From: Phaeodactylibacter luteus
GTDB taxonomy: Bacteria; Bacteroidota; Bacteroidia; Chitinophagales; Saprospiraceae
Assembly (NCBI RefSeq): GCF_007993045.1
Contig: NZ_VOOR01000053.1
Location: 1 to 33,210 of the forward strand
Length of the DNA: 33,210 bases
Direction of reading: 5' to 3'
The notes under the pieces: model-generated
The model's input: the letters and a program-made list of their open reading frames with translations, nothing else
Database searches by the model: none
Told to the model about the DNA's origin: nothing
Translations under genes and position numbers: made by a program
Part shown: positions 15,698 to 23,766 of the stretch, in pieces
Numbering within the stretch: position 1 is the stretch's first letter
Layout of the letters: every line of letters begins with the position of its first letter

Positions 15698-16696
15698 CTA
15701 CGACAGCCTGCCCTTTTGGTACATGGCAGCATAGTCTTTCGCGAAGTAAGTGATGATCACATCTGCGCCAGCCCGGTGGAGGCTTAACAAGGTTTCCGGC
15801 ATCGCTTTTTCATAATCCAGCCAGCCATTGCGGCAGGCAGCAATGAGCATGGCACACTCCCCGCTCACGTGGTAGGCCGCGATAGGTAGCTCAAAGTGCT
15901 GCTTCATCAGGGCAATGACATCCATGTAGTGCAAAGCAGGTTTCACCATGAGGAAGTCAGCCCCCTCCATGGTATCGAGCTCCCCTTCGATCAGAGCTTC
16001 TCTCCGGTTGGCAGGGTTCATTTGGTACGTCTTCTTGTCAGCGGGGATGTCTTCTCCTTCCACAGGGGCGCTATCGAGGGCATCGCGGAAAGGGCCGTAA
16101 AAGGCACTTGCGTACTTAGCGGTATAAGACATGATGCCGGTATCGGCGAAGCCTGCTTCGTCCAGGGCTACTCTCAGAGCTTCTACCCTGCCATCCATCA
16201 TATCGGAAGGGCCGAGGATGTCAAACCCGGCTTCCGCCTGTGCTACGCCCATTTTTTGGAGGACGTGCAAGGTCTCATCGTTCAGTACTTTCCCACTGTG
16301 GACAATGCCGTCGTGCCCATCAATGCTGTAGGGGTCGAGGGCAACATCGCTGATCAGGCAGGCCTGAGGGTATTCCCCCTTAATGATCGTAGCGGCCTGC
16401 AGGTAAAAATTGTCTGGGCTGTAGCTGAAGGTGCCCCGCTTGTCCTTGCGGTGAGCTGGTATTTTGGGGAAGAGGATGAAAGACTCGATCCCCATTTGCA
16501 AGCATTGCCCGATTTCGGCCAAGGCCTCGTCTAAAGAGAGGCGGTAAGTGCCTGGCAGGGAGGGGATTTCTTCTCGCACGCCGTTGCCTTCCGTGAGGAA
16601 GACCGGCTGCACCAAGTGGTGCGGCTGCAGATGTGTCTCCTGTGATAAGTGACGGATGGCCTGATTCCGGCGGTTGCGCCTTGGTCTTCTTAACAT
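15698..16696 (-). CDS. hemB: Delta-aminolevulinic acid dehydratase (porphobilinogen synthase)
   Basis: This 332-residue cytosolic enzyme condenses two 5-aminolevulinate molecules to porphobilinogen in tetrapyrrole synthesis. The Schiff-base lysines are Lys194 (YTAKYAS) and Lys252 (FLMVKPALHYMD). The metal segment is DVALDPYSIDGHDG: the three zinc cysteines of the animal and yeast type are replaced by Ala119, Asp121 and Asp129. This is the magnesium-responsive, zinc-independent class seen in Pseudomonas aeruginosa and plants. The length is usual. A TTG-N20-TACCTTGC promoter lies 43-73 bp upstream, partly next to the end of yidD. The other heme genes are elsewhere. Confidence 0.96.
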   Translation of the reverse strand: MLRRPRRNRRNQAIRHLSQETHLQPHHLVQPVFLTEGNGVREEIPSLPGTYRLSLDEALAEIGQCLQMGIESFILFPKIPAHRKDKRGTFSYSPDNFYLQAATIIKGEYPQACLISDVALDPYSIDGHDGIVHSGKVLNDETLHVLQKMGVAQAEAGFDILGPSDMMDGRVEALRVALDEAGFADTGIMSYTAKYASAFYGPFRDALDSAPVEGEDIPADKKTYQMNPANRREALIEGELDTMEGADFLMVKPALHYMDVIALMKQHFELPIAAYHVSGECAMLIAACRNGWLDYEKAMPETLLSLHRAGADVIITYFAKDYAAMYQKGRLS

Positions 16697-16738
16697 AAGT
16701 TTGCTTGGTTTAAAAAAGTGACTGCGCTTTCATCAAGT

Positions 16739-16769
16739 GCAAGGTACGCATCGGCGCTTTACCTGCCAA
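16739..16769 (-). promoter_or_regulatory. Predicted promoter for hemB
   Basis: On the minus strand, TTG (16769-16767), exactly 20 bp, then TACCTTGC (16746-16739) resemble the Bacteroidota -33/-7 elements, with two deviations in the -7. It lies in the 80-bp gap between yidD and hemB. Confidence 0.45.
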
Positions 16770-16776
16770 GCCAGCC

Positions 16777-17034
16777 TTAGGGGCCTACCTGGCGTTTCTT
16801 TTTCTTGGGGTTTTCCGGGACAGGGTCATAACCGTGGGGCCCCCAGGGGTGGCATTTGAAAATGCGCTTGAGGCCCAGCCAAACGCCCTTCAGCGGCCCC
16901 CATTCTTGTATAGCGCCGACCATATAATGGGAGCAGGTAGGCTGGAAACGGCACTTGGGCCCCAGCAAGGGAGAGATAGCTGTTTGGTAAAAACGGATAG
17001 GCAAAATGAGGAGCCACTTGAAAAAAGCATTCAT
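16777..17034 (-). CDS. yidD: Membrane protein insertion efficiency factor
   Basis: This 85-residue protein matches YidD throughout: an amphipathic N-terminus ([20 protein letters not shown]), then the conserved [20 protein letters not shown] and the [17 protein letters not shown] motif. YidD assists YidC-dependent insertion of inner-membrane proteins from the cytosolic side. In many genomes it sits with rpmH, rnpA and yidC, but here it is alone, upstream of hemB on the same strand. Confidence 0.95.
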   Translation of the reverse strand: MNAFFKWLLILPIRFYQTAISPLLGPKCRFQPTCSHYMVGAIQEWGPLKGVWLGLKRIFKCHPWGPHGYDPVPENPKKKKRQVGP

Positions 17035-17311
17035 CTATTTTGGTATTGTAGGCGTGCAGCCCAACGGCTGAGGCAGGCGAGCCCCCCTTTATGAGGACAC
17101 CCAAAGGCTGACAGCGCACTGCACTCCTAAGGTACCTGATGAAAACGGGCCCAAATAGCGCTTAGTTCAACTCAGCGCTCAGCGGTGCTGCTTTTGTGGC
17201 AGCGGTTGGCCATGCCGATGCTGCTATTGGCCTTCAGTCAGCATTTGTCAACCCATAAATCACAAATTGGGGCAGCATACCGCAGGCTTGTATGGGCATT
17301 CTATTGGCAAA
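17035..17311. other. Gene-free stretch upstream of repeat copy B
   Basis: This lies between the divergent yidD and SLC13 genes. It contains short GC-rich inverted segments (for example GCAGC...GCTGC near 17200) but no promoter match, gene or repeat copy that I can support. The rest of the 606-bp gap holds repeat copy B and the SLC13 promoter candidates. Confidence 0.4.
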
Positions 17312-17407
17312 GGACTAGCGCTGCGGAGGGGTGGGAAGCCCGATAGGGCCGAGCGGATAGCGAGCCCCGCAGCATAGCGACCCCTGCCTGCGGCAGGGGT
17401 AGGCCCC
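17312..17407 (-). repeat. Dispersed structured intergenic repeat, copy B
   Basis: This is a core-plus-stem copy; the left-end motif seen in A, C and D is not recognisable. The stem ACCCCTGCC/GGCAGGGGT (17380-17400) is a perfect 9-bp helix with a 3-nt loop. Relative to copy D it differs at two base pairs, in both arms, preserving pairing. The core from CGCTATGCTGCGGGG to CCGCAGCGCTAG is nearly identical to copy A. Confidence 0.8.
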
Positions 17408-17467
17408 AAAGTATGAGCTAAAGCGTAGAGGCTATCAGCCAAAACCCTACTAATCGAGTATGATTAT

Positions 17468-17475
17468 TAACTTTG
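17468..17475 (+). promoter_or_regulatory. Possible -7 element for the SLC13 transporter gene
   Basis: TAACTTTG fits TAnnTTTG, but no TTG lies at the 20-bp spacing. A second match, TATCTTTG at 17560-17567, is closer to the ATG at 17641 and also lacks a clear -33. Confidence 0.35.
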
Positions 17476-17640
17476 CAGGTGGCTGCCTGTCGGGGCCAAA
17501 CAGCAAAGCGCCGATGCGAGAAAGCGCGCCCTTGCCCTTCCTGCTTTCCGGAAGGGGTATATCTTTGCCCTTTGCCCACGGGCACATTATCAACACAGCG
17601 GGGAGACGGTAGCGCTGCCCCTGCCCAACGTTTGCCACTT

Positions 17641-19434
17641 ATGACTGTAGGCGCTCTCATCACACTGGCCGCCATCCTGCTTGCCCTTGTGCTCTTTGCC
17701 ACAGAGGCTTTGTCTGTAGACCTCGTTGCTATGCTGATCATGGCCTTGCTTGTCGTGAGCGGGGTCATATCGCCGGAGCAGGGGGTGCAAGGTTTCAGCA
17801 ACCCTGCGACCATCACTGTGGCCTTTATGTTTGTGCTGAGCGCCGCGCTGCTGAAGACAGGTGCCCTGCAGTCGGTTGCCCATCAGCTCTCTGCTGTTTT
17901 CCGGCGCAACTACAGGCTGGGCATTGTGCTGATGATGCTCCTGATCGCCCTCATCTCTGCATTCATCAACAATACCCCTGTCGTAGCCGTATTCATCCCG
18001 GTAGTGGTGCAGATCGCTTATGCCTCTGGGCAGGCGCCCAGCAAAATGCTTATCCCCTTGTCTTATGCCTCCATTATGGGCGGGATGTGCACCCTCATCG
18101 GCACTTCCACCAACATCTTGGTGAGCGGGATAGCAGAACAGCACGGGCTGCCCGCTTTCGGAATGTTCCAGCTGAGCGCTGTCGGGCTGCCCATGCTCGC
18201 CGCCGGCATGCTGTTTATGCTCTTGATCGGCATCCGTATTTTGCCCGACCGCAAAACGCGCGACGACCTGAAGGAGCAGTTTGGGCTGCGGGACTACCTG
18301 ACCGAGCTGGAGCTCATGCCGGGCACCGAGCTTGACGGGCAGCGGATCATGGACTCCAACCTGGTCAAAGAGCTGGAAATGGACATCATTGAAGTGATGC
18401 GGCAGGGGCAGCGCTTCACCCTCCCGCCGGGCGACTTTTCGCTTCAGGCAGGCGACCTGCTCAAGGTACGCTGTGATGTCCACAAGGTAAAAGCCCTAAA
18501 GGAGCGGGTCAAGGTAGTGGACGACAACACCCTCAGGGTAGGCGACAACTTCCTGGGCGAGAAAAATACCAGCTTGGTGGAGCTCGTCGTCACTGCTGGC
18601 TCAGCTTTTTCCAACCACACCTTGAAAAGCCTCGACTTCCGGCGGACTTACCGGGCCATACCCCTCGCTATCCGCCACCGCAATGAAGTGCTGCATGACC
18701 ACCTATACAGTGTGCCCCTAGTGCCCGGGGATGTCATCCTGGCGGAGGTCAAACAGCACTACATCTCTACGCTCAAACAGATGGAAGTGGCTCAGGATGC
18801 CCCTTTTGTGGTGCTTTCAGAAGACAGCTTATCTGATTTCAACCGCGGGCAGTTCATGCTGGTCATGGGCGTCATTGGTTTTGTATTGATAACGGCTTCG
18901 CTCGGCTTCCTGCCCATCATGGTCGGGACCATTGTAGGGGTGCTCGCTTTGGTGCTTGCCCGGTGCCTGAGCATGAAGGAAGTGTACGATGCCATCAACT
19001 GGAAAATCGTGTTCCTCCTGGCCGGCGCACTGAGCTTGGGGCAGGCCATGGGCAATACCGGGCTCGACCAGCTGCTGGCCGGCGGGCTTACCGGGTGGCT
19101 TGGCCCGCTCGGGCCCGTGGCGGTGGTCTCTGGCCTATACCTTGCCACTTCGCTGCTCACGGAGCTGATGTCCAATAATGCTACGGCGGCGCTGCTCGCC
19201 CCCATCGCTATTGTGGCAGCTGAACAGCTGGGCGTCAGCCCTACCCCCCTGCTCATGGCCGTGACCATCGCCGCCTCTGCCAGCTTTATGACCCCCATTG
19301 GCTATCAGACGAATACCATGGTTTACAGTGCCGGCGGTTACCGCTTTAAGGATTTTTTCCGGACTGGGGCCGGGCTCAACCTGCTGTTTTGGGTATTGGC
19401 CAGCCTGCTTATCCCTTTGGTGTTCCCTTTCTGA
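17641..19434 (+). CDS. SLC13-family (DASS) transporter with two RCK_C/TrkA_C domains
   Basis: This 597-residue inner-membrane secondary transporter probably carries an anion such as a di- or tricarboxylate or sulfate. Helical segments cover residues 1-200 and 395-597. Between them lie two RCK_C-type domains (about 218-292 and 308-380), the usual arrangement in this subfamily. Signature hairpins are FINNTPVVAVFIP with LIGTSTNILVSG in the first half, and ELMSNNATAALLAP with FMTPIGYQTNTMVY in the second. The frame is open upstream to 17473, but that part overlaps promoter-like DNA and lacks an ATG. The ATG at 17641 begins the first membrane helix directly. The substrate cannot be told from sequence; it stands 115 bp before an MFS gene. 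Confidence 0.92.
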   Translation: MTVGALITLAAILLALVLFATEALSVDLVAMLIMALLVVSGVISPEQGVQGFSNPATITVAFMFVLSAALLKTGALQSVAHQLSAVFRRNYRLGIVLMMLLIALISAFINNTPVVAVFIPVVVQIAYASGQAPSKMLIPLSYASIMGGMCTLIGTSTNILVSGIAEQHGLPAFGMFQLSAVGLPMLAAGMLFMLLIGIRILPDRKTRDDLKEQFGLRDYLTELELMPGTELDGQRIMDSNLVKELEMDIIEVMRQGQRFTLPPGDFSLQAGDLLKVRCDVHKVKALKERVKVVDDNTLRVGDNFLGEKNTSLVELVVTAGSAFSNHTLKSLDFRRTYRAIPLAIRHRNEVLHDHLYSVPLVPGDVILAEVKQHYISTLKQMEVAQDAPFVVLSEDSLSDFNRGQFMLVMGVIGFVLITASLGFLPIMVGTIVGVLALVLARCLSMKEVYDAINWKIVFLLAGALSLGQAMGNTGLDQLLAGGLTGWLGPLGPVAVVSGLYLATSLLTELMSNNATAALLAPIAIVAAEQLGVSPTPLLMAVTIAASASFMTPIGYQTNTMVYSAGGYRFKDFFRTGAGLNLLFWVLASLLIPLVFPF

Positions 19435-19549
19435 GCCAAGCAGCCTATATCTTTTTGCCTTGCGGAGCAACTATTGCCGGCTGCAGCCAGTTAGGTTATT
19501 GTTTAAACGCTAATCTAGCGGCTACTATGGCCGCACACCCGAACAAGAC

Positions 19550-20782
19550 ATGGTCCAACCTGCTGCTGCAAATCCTGAAATGCCTGCCACTGCACCTGTA
19601 AACGAAAAGCTATTGCTCTTCTTACTGGCGGTCGTGCAGTTTACCCATATCATCGACTTCATGATCATCATGCCACTGGGCAAGCAGTTCATGCAGCTGT
19701 TCGACATCACCCCACAACAGTTCAGTGTCATTGTATCTTCCTACGCACTGAGCGCATTTGCAGTTGGTTTTTTCGGTGCGATGTTCATAGACCGGTTTGA
19801 CCGGAAAAAGGCGCTGCTGTTCACCTACTTGGGCTTCACGCTGGGGACCTTTGCCTGTGGCCTTACGGAAAATTATTATTTGTTCTTGGCAGCCCGGAGC
19901 ATTACGGGGGCATTTGGCGGGCTGCTCTCCGCCCTCGTACTGGCCATTATCGGGGATACCATCCCGCTAAAGCGCCGTGGGCAGGCAATGGGTTTTGTCA
20001 TGACGGCTTTCTCTGCAGCCTCTGTGGTGGGGGTCCCTGCCGGGCTGTACCTCGCAGCCACGTTCAATTGGCGGGCACCTTTTCTGACCATAGGCGCAAT
20101 AGCTGCCATTTTTGTAGTCTTGATCGCTGTTTTCCTGCCTAAGCTCAACAGCCACCTGCGGGGCAGCAATATACAGCGCAACCCGGTCAAAATCATGGGC
20201 AATATTTTCCGCGACAGCAATCAGCGGGCAGCCCTGCTCTTCACGACTATCCTGATGCTGGGGCATTTCACCATCATCCCTTTCATAGCGCCTTATATGC
20301 AGCTCAATATTGGCTTCAGCGACCACGAGGTAACTTACATCTACGCAGTAGGCGGCACCCTGACCGTTTTCCTCCTGCCCTTCTTCGGCCGGCTGGCCGA
20401 CCGGTTCGGCCACGCCCGTGTCTTTACCCTGGCCAGTGTGGGCGCTTTGGCCTCCATTTTTGCGATTACCAACCTGAACACGACTTCCATGGCTATAGCT
20501 TTGTGCGCAACGTCCAGCTTTTTCGTAGTGGCAAGCGGGCGGAACGTACCGGCGACGACCATGGTCACCTCTGTGGTCAGGCCAGAAAGCCGCGGCAGCT
20601 TCATGAGCGTGCGGACCTCCGTCAATCAGATGGCCATGGGGCTGGCCTCCTTCATGGCGGGGCTTATCGTCACGGCCAACCCTGACGGCTCCCTGTCCAA
20701 TTATCAGTACGCGGGCTATATCGCGATCGGGATGAGCTTGCTGGCCGTGGTGCTGGCGTGGCGCCTCAAGCTTGTGGAATGA
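19550..20782 (+). CDS. Major facilitator superfamily transporter
   Basis: This 410-residue inner-membrane protein has about twelve hydrophobic segments. The motif between helices 2 and 3 is present (GAMFIDRFDRKKALLFTY), and a second partial copy, GRLADRFGHARVF, lies in the C-terminal half. The helix-5-like segment FSAASVVGVPAGLYLAATFNWRAPF resembles drug and sugar efflux members (AraJ/DHA1-like). The substrate and direction are unknown. The ATG at 19550 gives a 24-residue soluble N-terminus. It lies downstream of the SLC13 gene on the same strand without a visible terminator between them. Confidence 0.92.
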   Translation: MVQPAAANPEMPATAPVNEKLLLFLLAVVQFTHIIDFMIIMPLGKQFMQLFDITPQQFSVIVSSYALSAFAVGFFGAMFIDRFDRKKALLFTYLGFTLGTFACGLTENYYLFLAARSITGAFGGLLSALVLAIIGDTIPLKRRGQAMGFVMTAFSAASVVGVPAGLYLAATFNWRAPFLTIGAIAAIFVVLIAVFLPKLNSHLRGSNIQRNPVKIMGNIFRDSNQRAALLFTTILMLGHFTIIPFIAPYMQLNIGFSDHEVTYIYAVGGTLTVFLLPFFGRLADRFGHARVFTLASVGALASIFAITNLNTTSMAIALCATSSFFVVASGRNVPATTMVTSVVRPESRGSFMSVRTSVNQMAMGLASFMAGLIVTANPDGSLSNYQYAGYIAIGMSLLAVVLAWRLKLVE

Positions 20783-20893
20783 GCACTGGGCAGTGCTTGT
20801 GCCCAAATGTCATTTTTATCGCAAAGTGGCTTATTTTGAACCGCTTAGGCTGTGATGCAGAGGGGAAAAGCAGTATCATTGTAAAAAACCGGG

Positions 20894-21199
20894 ATGATAA
20901 CGCCTACTTATCAATATATGGCCGATCTGCGGCTGCCTGATGAAATCACTTCTGCCTTTGTAGACCTGATGCCGCAACAAAGGGCGGTAGTCGATCAGTT
21001 CTTGCAAGAAGGGGTGCTGGTCAACTACGCTGTCTCCCTGGAAGATGCACGGGCTTGGGCGGTGTTCAACGCCAACTCCGAGATGGAAGTACTGGAGTTT
21101 CTGGCCCAATTCCCCCTTACGCCTTTCATGGAGGTTGAGGTTTCTCAGCTTTCTACGTATAATACGACGACAGGCAGCCCCGCTTTCTCCCTCAACTAA
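20894..21199 (+). CDS. Muconolactone-isomerase-like small protein
   Basis: This 101-residue cytosolic protein has a ferredoxin-like dimeric alpha/beta layout: a first strand YQYMADLRLP, a helix with LMPQQRAVVDQFLQEG, then LVNYAVSLEDARAWAVFNAN and MEVLEFLAQFPLTPFMEVEV. This pattern is typical of muconolactone delta-isomerase/YciI-like proteins in Bacteroidota, most of uncharacterised function. No aromatic degradation genes are nearby, so a role in the beta-ketoadipate pathway is not implied. The start may be the ATG at 20894 or the in-frame ATG eight codons later. Confidence 0.7.
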   Translation: MITPTYQYMADLRLPDEITSAFVDLMPQQRAVVDQFLQEGVLVNYAVSLEDARAWAVFNANSEMEVLEFLAQFPLTPFMEVEVSQLSTYNTTTGSPAFSLN

Positions 21200-21291
21200 A
21201 GCGGGCAGCCGCGATTGCCCGCTTGGTGGCGCTGCCGCACTGATGTGGCCATCTATTTCGGTATCCATTCAACAGCGATCAAAGAGACCTC

Positions 21292-22143
21292 ATGCTACAG
21301 GCCAAAAATTTACAGTTGACAGGGGCTGCAGGGCGCCCTTTTCTGCTCGACCTCTTTTTCCGCCCTGATGGGCAGCGCAAGCCTATCGTCCTCTTTGCCC
21401 ATGGCTTCAAGGGGTTTAAAGACTGGGGGCACTGGCACCTGATCGGCCAACAATTTGCCCGTGCGGGCATGGTGTTCCTGCCTTTCAATTTCAGCCACAA
21501 CGGCACCACCCTTGCCCGGCCTGCTGAATTTGCAGACCTCGATGCTTTTGGGCAAAACAACTACAGCAAAGAGCTTGCCGACCTGCGGGCGGTGCTGGCC
21601 TGGCTTCATCATGGCCCGGCAGAGCTGCCTGCGCACGAAGCCGATCTCAGCCGGATCTACCTCATCGGGCATAGCCGGGGCGGGGCTATAGCCTCTATTT
21701 TTGCCCATGAAGACGCCCGCATCGGCCGCTTGGCGCTTTGGGCGTCCGTAAGCCGGCTCGACTATGCCTGGCAAGGGGAGGGCTTCATAGCGCAATGGGC
21801 TGCGCAGGGGCAGTACGAGGTAGTCAATGGCCGGACAGGGCAGTCCATGCCTATTTATTACCAGATGTACCGCGATTTCAAAGCCAACGAAGAGCGGTTC
21901 TCAGTCGGTCGGGCCCTGCAACAGTTCAACCGCCCCCTGCTGATCGTGCATGGCACTGCAGACCCCGCTGTGCCCGTAGAAGCGGCCCATGCCCTGTACC
22001 GCGCCAAAAACGATGCCGAACTGCAGCTGATCGAAGGGGCAGATCATGTTTTTGGCGGCAGCCATCCGTACGAGCAGCAGGAGCTCCCTTTGCACAGCCA
22101 ACTGTTGGCCAGCCATACCCTACGGTTTTTCGGGCAACCGTAA
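21292..22143 (+). CDS. Alpha/beta hydrolase (dienelactone-hydrolase/acyl-peptidase-like)
   Basis: This 283-residue cytosolic protein has a complete triad: Ser128 in GHSRGG, Asp224 in VHGTADPAVP and His252 in GADHVFGG. The oxyanion segment is FAHGFKGFKDWGHW (residues 36-49). No signal peptide is present. The family includes esterases and peptidases of varied specificity, so the substrate is not inferred. It follows the muconolactone-isomerase-like gene by 92 bp on the same strand and may be co-transcribed. Confidence 0.88.
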   Translation: MLQAKNLQLTGAAGRPFLLDLFFRPDGQRKPIVLFAHGFKGFKDWGHWHLIGQQFARAGMVFLPFNFSHNGTTLARPAEFADLDAFGQNNYSKELADLRAVLAWLHHGPAELPAHEADLSRIYLIGHSRGGAIASIFAHEDARIGRLALWASVSRLDYAWQGEGFIAQWAAQGQYEVVNGRTGQSMPIYYQMYRDFKANEERFSVGRALQQFNRPLLIVHGTADPAVPVEAAHALYRAKNDAELQLIEGADHVFGGSHPYEQQELPLHSQLLASHTLRFFGQP

Positions 22144-22189
22144 TCCCCTCTTGCCCAGCTGTACATTTTAAAAATGTGCGAATAATCGG

Positions 22190-22197
22190 TACTTTTG
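22190..22197 (+). promoter_or_regulatory. Possible -7 element for the DUF6427 gene
   Basis: TACTTTTG fits TAnnTTTG and lies 21 bp before the GTG start. A short palindrome ACATTTT-A-AAAATGT (22163-22177) sits about where a -33 element would be. Confidence 0.4.
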
Positions 22198-22218
22198 AGC
22201 GAACCATCAACCTAGCCT

Positions 22219-23202
22219 GTGCTATCCATTTTCAGAACCAACCAGCTTATGGCCAGCCTGCTCTTGGGGCTTTACATCCTCTTGGTGCGGAGCAGTGTTT
22301 TTTGGGTGCCTTTCGAGGGGTCACCACACGGGGCGGGCCCTTTTTCGGCCTGGCTGTATGAATGGATAGGGCACAATACGCTCCCCGCACAGCTATTGGC
22401 CATGGCGCTACTGCTCGCGCAAGGCTTTTATCTCAACATCATTGTCAGCGAAAACCGGCTAGCAGCTGAAGTGAGCCTGTTCCCCGGGGTTTTTTACGTA
22501 CTGCTGGCCAGCCTGCTGCCTGAGTTCGTCTACCTCTCCCCTCTCCTGCTCGGGAATACGTTCTACCTGATCGTGCTTGGGGAAGTATTCAACAGCTACA
22601 AGAAAACCGAAGCAGCCGGCGACATCTTCAATATTGGTTTCTGGACCGGGGCAGGGGCGCTGTTCTACCCTTCATTTTTAGCCCTACTCTTAGTCGGTTT
22701 TGTAGGGCTCAACATACTGCGGGCCTTTAAAATCAGGGAGCGGCTCATGGCGCTTGCTGGCTTGTTCGTCCCTTTTTTCCTTACTGGCACTTGGCTGTTT
22801 TGGGACGGTGGCTACCCTGAATACGCTCAGCAGGTGAAATCAGGCTTTGCCTGGCTCGACTTCAGCCCTGCCCCAGTCATTGCAGCCTACCGCAGCCTCG
22901 GCATTATGGCCGTGCTCATTCTAGTGCTGATCGTCAGCTACCGCAGTTATCTGCTGAAGCAGAGCATAGATGTGCAGCGCAAGATCAGCATTGTGTTTTG
23001 GGGGCTGCTGCTGAGCGCGCTCACGGTATTTTTCCAAGCAGATATAGGGCTGGAGCACCTGCTCATCCTCACCTTGCCTGCAGGGCTGCTGCTCTCCCTC
23101 AATTTCATCCGCCTGCCAAGGCAAACAGCGGAAGTGCTGCACCTGCTGCTGCTGGCCCTAGCCCTGGCCCTACAGTTCCAGCCTTTGCTCTTCTCAGCCT
23201 GA
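22219..23202 (+). CDS. DUF6427 family membrane protein
   Basis: This 327-residue polytopic inner-membrane protein has about nine hydrophobic segments. The N-terminus LSIFRTNQLMASLLLGLYIL and the central YKKTEAAGDIFNIGFWTGAGALFYPSF match the DUF6427 family of Bacteroidota, whose function is unknown to me. The start codon is GTG; it is preferred because the first residues match the family N-terminus and a -7 promoter element precedes it closely. No ATG upstream is in frame. The gene is followed by the repeat-rich gap at 23203-23888. Confidence 0.8.
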   Translation: MLSIFRTNQLMASLLLGLYILLVRSSVFWVPFEGSPHGAGPFSAWLYEWIGHNTLPAQLLAMALLLAQGFYLNIIVSENRLAAEVSLFPGVFYVLLASLLPEFVYLSPLLLGNTFYLIVLGEVFNSYKKTEAAGDIFNIGFWTGAGALFYPSFLALLLVGFVGLNILRAFKIRERLMALAGLFVPFFLTGTWLFWDGGYPEYAQQVKSGFAWLDFSPAPVIAAYRSLGIMAVLILVLIVSYRSYLLKQSIDVQRKISIVFWGLLLSALTVFFQADIGLEHLLILTLPAGLLLSLNFIRLPRQTAEVLHLLLLALALALQFQPLLFSA

Positions 23203-23219
23203 CCTGGCAGACGCCCTTT

Positions 23220-23565
23220 GGGCGCAAACCAGATTGTCGTTTTTCTGGATGGAGCCTGCCCCCTCCGCAAGGATAGGGGCCTGCACCTGCCAACGGGCAG
23301 GTGCCGCTATGCTGCGGGGCTCGCTGTCCGCTCGGCCCTAACGGGCTTAGAGCTAGTTAGGATTTTACTTTTGGAGCGAACGCAGCCAAATTTTGCCCTG
23401 ATCGAGGCGTGATATATTCAAGAATGGGACAAAGGGCCCCATTCTTGAATCCAATAGCCTTAGCTACGTGACCGAAGAACAACGAAGAGCAGGACAAAAT
23501 TCGGCAAGAGCAGCCCGAAGTGTAAAACCCTAACTAGCTCTTACACCCCTTCGCAGCGCTAGGCC
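23220..23565 (+). repeat. Dispersed structured intergenic repeat, copy D, interrupted by a fold-back insertion
   Basis: The copy begins with GGGCGCAAACCAGATTGTCG (23220-23239). It continues with a GC hairpin and a perfect 9-bp stem GCACCTGCC-AACG-GGCAGGTGC (23283-23304), then the core. After GGGCTTA the core is interrupted by the 191-bp element at 23350-23540. It resumes at 23541 with TTACACCCC and ends at GCGCTAGGCC. Copies A-C show the uninterrupted form, so the insertion is the derived state. Confidence 0.85.
23350..23540. mobile_element. 191-bp MITE-like fold-back element inserted in repeat copy D
   Basis: The ends are inverted: GAGCTAGTTAGGATTTTAC on the left and the complement of GAGCTAGTTAGGGTTTTAC on the right. 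Imperfect pairing extends about 55 bp inward (sharing AATTTTG-CCTG). A central perfect 13-bp stem ATTCAAGAATGGG/CCCATTCTTGAAT lies at 23416-23450. It is flanked by TTA on both sides (23347-23349 and 23541-23543), and the uninterrupted copy C has a single TTA at this point. This is a 3-bp target duplication. There is no reading frame for a transposase, so it would be non-autonomous. Confidence 0.8.
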
Positions 23566-23574
23566 AATGCCAGC

Positions 23575-23743
23575 CTAGTGCCTTAAGCCATAAATCTCTG
23601 ATACTTAAGTTGAAGTTATTTTCCGGCTAATCAAGGCGAAGGTTCGCGACTTTAGCCCGAGCTAAAGGAGCGGTTCTTTAACGAAGAGTAGGCGGAAAAG
23701 AACGAAACTTGGGGTGGCAAGGGTTTATGGCTTGAGGCACTAG
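23575..23743. mobile_element. 169-bp MITE-like fold-back element
   Basis: The left arm starts CTAGTGCCTTAAGCCATAAA. The right end read in reverse complement is CTAGTGCCTCAAGCCATAAA, with imperfect pairing across almost the whole length to a tip TTTAGC-CCGA-GCTAAA. The element is flanked by AGC on each side (23572-23574, 23744-23746), a possible 3-bp target duplication. Interior blocks (TTTT followed by CC and CTAATC-AAGGCG on the left arm; CCTnCTCTTCGTT on the right arm) resemble those of the element at 23350-23540, so the two may be relatives. Confidence 0.65.
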
Positions 23744-23766
23744 AGCCCGGAAAGCGTAAACGCCTG

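Noticed and set aside
17590-18483. 297-codon minus-strand frame opposite the SLC13 gene.
   Set aside because: It is His/Gln/Gly-rich composition typical of an antisense reading of a membrane-protein gene, without motif support.
17641-20782. SLC13 and MFS genes as a dedicated uptake/efflux system with the downstream enzymes.
   Set aside because: They are on the same strand only; no shared substrate clue, overlap or common regulatory site was seen.
23350-23540. Integron attC site or gene cassette.
   Set aside because: The ends do not fit the RYYYAAC/GTTRRRY core pattern, there is a 3-bp target duplication, and no cassette gene or integrase is present.
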